Under the pieces are notes generated by a model. It did no database searches. It had not been told where the DNA came from and saw only the letters and a program-made list of their open reading frames with translations. From contig CALINO010000023.1 in assembly GCA_938045295.1 (NCBI GenBank), forward strand, positions 1-48,034: a stretch of DNA of 48,034 nt. The letters run 5' to 3'. Positions 46,751 through 48,034 of the stretch are shown here, in pieces (within the stretch, counting starts at the first letter, position 1; every line of letters starts with the position of its first letter). Source of the DNA: an uncultured Arenicella sp. GTDB lineage: Bacteria; Pseudomonadota; Gammaproteobacteria; Arenicellales; Arenicellaceae. Position numbers and translations under genes: made by a program.

Positions 46751-48034
46751 ATGACGAAATCATTTTTTGGTACAGACGGTATTCGCGGCGCTGTGGGTGT
46801 TGAGCCCATTACCCCGAAAACCATTGTTCACTTAGGCTGGGCGTTAGGCACGGTCATTAAAAAGCATTACGGCAAAGGCCGTATTTTGGTGGGTAAAGAT
46901 ACCCGGGTATCTGGTTATTTGTTGGAGTCCTCAATGGAGGCCGGTTTATCGTCAGCGGGTATGGACGTGGTGATGTTAGGTCCACTGCCCACACCGGCGA
47001 TTGCGTACTTAACTCAAACTGCGCGTGCCAGTGCCGGGGTGGTGATCAGTGCGTCTCATAATCATTACTCTGACAATGGTATTAAGTTTTTCTCTCCTTC
47101 GGGAGCTAAAATTTCAGATGAAATTCAAAATGAAATTGAAGCGCTCATGTCAGAAACCTTACAGGTTGTTGCATCGGAGCAGTTAGGCAAAGCTCATCGC
47201 ATGGACGATGCGGTTGGCCGCTACGTTGAGTTTTGTAAAGGCACTATTCCTCGGCGTATGGACTTTAAAGGCATGAAAGTGGCGCTTGATTGCGCCAATG
47301 GTGCGGCTTACCAATCTGCCCCCACGGTGTTTCATGAGCTGGGGGCTGAGTTAGAAATCATCAATAATAAGCCTGATGGTTTTAATATTAATAACCAATG
47401 CGGCTCCACCCATATTGAAGGCTTGCAAAAACGGGTGCTTGAAGCGAAATGTGATGTTGGTATTGCGTTTGATGGCGATGCCGACCGCGTATTAATGGTA
47501 GACGCACACGGTAATGTGGTTGATGGTGACCAATTATTATTTGTCATTGCCAACAGTCAAAAACAGCAAGGGCGTTTAAGCGGCGGTGTGGTTGGCACGG
47601 TAATGAGTAATTTTGGCATGGAAAAAGCATTGGCTGAGAGAGACATTCCCTTTGTGCGTGCCAAAGTGGGCGATCGCTATGTCATGCAAGAACTTAAAGA
47701 GCGGGGCTGGAGCCTGGGTGGCGAGTCCTCTGGGCACATTATTTGTTTAGATAAAACCACTACTGGCGATGGTTTAGTGTCGGCTCTGCAAGTGCTGACA
47801 CAAATTAAATTCATGGCGAAGCCCTTACACGAGCTGACGGCCGAAATGCCGATGTACCCGCAAACTATGATTAATGTGCGTTTGCCACAAGGTGCTAATG
47901 CCGCTCAAGTTGTTGAAATGCCTCAAATGATCGCGGCTGTTGGCGAAACAGAAACTGAACTTGCGGGTACTGGGCGAGTGCTATTGCGCCCGTCTGGTAC
48001 AGAACCTGTTATTCGGGTCATGGTTGAAGGGCAA
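46751..48034 (+). CDS. glmM: Phosphoglucosamine mutase, cut by window end
   Basis: Interconverts glucosamine-6- and -1-phosphate for UDP-GlcNAc, feeding peptidoglycan and lipopolysaccharide. The frame is open for 428 codons to the window edge; the family is about 445 aa, so only the last ~20 residues are missing. Visible: FFGTDGIRG at the N-terminus, the catalytic phosphoserine loop ISASHNHYSDNG (Ser102), the metal loop FDGDADR, the substrate loop GGESSGH and the phosphate-binding RPSGTEPVIRVM. The active loop has His105 where most members have Pro (SASHNP). Start ATG lies 65 bases after folP. Confidence 0.96.
   Translation, partial: MTKSFFGTDGIRGAVGVEPITPKTIVHLGWALGTVIKKHYGKGRILVGKDTRVSGYLLESSMEAGLSSAGMDVVMLGPLPTPAIAYLTQTARASAGVVISASHNHYSDNGIKFFSPSGAKISDEIQNEIEALMSETLQVVASEQLGKAHRMDDAVGRYVEFCKGTIPRRMDFKGMKVALDCANGAAYQSAPTVFHELGAELEIINNKPDGFNINNQCGSTHIEGLQKRVLEAKCDVGIAFDGDADRVLMVDAHGNVVDGDQLLFVIANSQKQQGRLSGGVVGTVMSNFGMEKALAERDIPFVRAKVGDRYVMQELKERGWSLGGESSGHIICLDKTTTGDGLVSALQVLTQIKFMAKPLHELTAEMPMYPQTMINVRLPQGANAAQVVEMPQMIAAVGETETELAGTGRVLLRPSGTEPVIRVMVEGQ

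Overview
This window looks like chromosomal DNA from a gammaproteobacterium, probably marine or free-living. The right-hand two thirds carry two gene orders typical of that class: gyrA / serC-(serA)-pheA-tyrA-aroA-cmk-rpsA-ihfB-lapA-lapB, and dapB-carA-carB-greA-yhbY-rlmE-ftsH-folP-glmM. No genus can be assigned from the sequence alone. I saw no tRNA, rRNA, CRISPR array, transposase or integrase.

Region 1 (1-16636) is visibly AT-rich and devoted to surface polysaccharide. Two membrane acyltransferases with SGNH domains converge at the left end. A minus-strand group (DegT-type aminotransferase, then a WbaP/WcaJ-like sugar-phosphate transferase) is divergent from a seven-gene plus-strand run: a UDP-sulfoquinovose synthase-like enzyme, a second sugar-nucleotide epimerase, a GT4-GT2 fusion glycosyltransferase, a PAPS-type sulfotransferase with a coiled-coil tail, a GT4 glycosyltransferase, an ABC-2 export permease, and an ABC ATPase. 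The ATPase C-terminus is not an ordinary Wzt carbohydrate-binding domain but resembles a sulfotransferase. The set suggests export of a glycan carrying sulfonate and/or sulfate groups. The ATPase-sulfotransferase fusion is the most unusual item in the window.

Region 2 (16637-18567) holds two unrecognised envelope proteins, one secreted and one membrane-anchored, with a good promoter in front of the first. It bridges the polysaccharide locus and the housekeeping block.

Region 3 (18568-33007) carries gyrA, a secreted matrixin-like metalloprotease, then a serine/aromatic amino acid/cytidylate/ribosome run (serC, serA, pheA, tyrA, aroA, cmk, rpsA) ended by a strong terminator, then ihfB with its own promoter, lapA and lapB.

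Region 4 (33008-48034) has an unrecognised acidic-linker protein, dapB, carAB preceded by a promoter and a perfect terminator hairpin, greA, a secreted protein with ELWxSDGT-type repeats inserted between greA and yhbY, then divergent yhbY and rlmE, ftsH, folP and a glmM cut by the window end. LapB and FtsH, which together control LpxC turnover and so lipopolysaccharide synthesis in Escherichia coli, are both here, so the window is rich in envelope functions.
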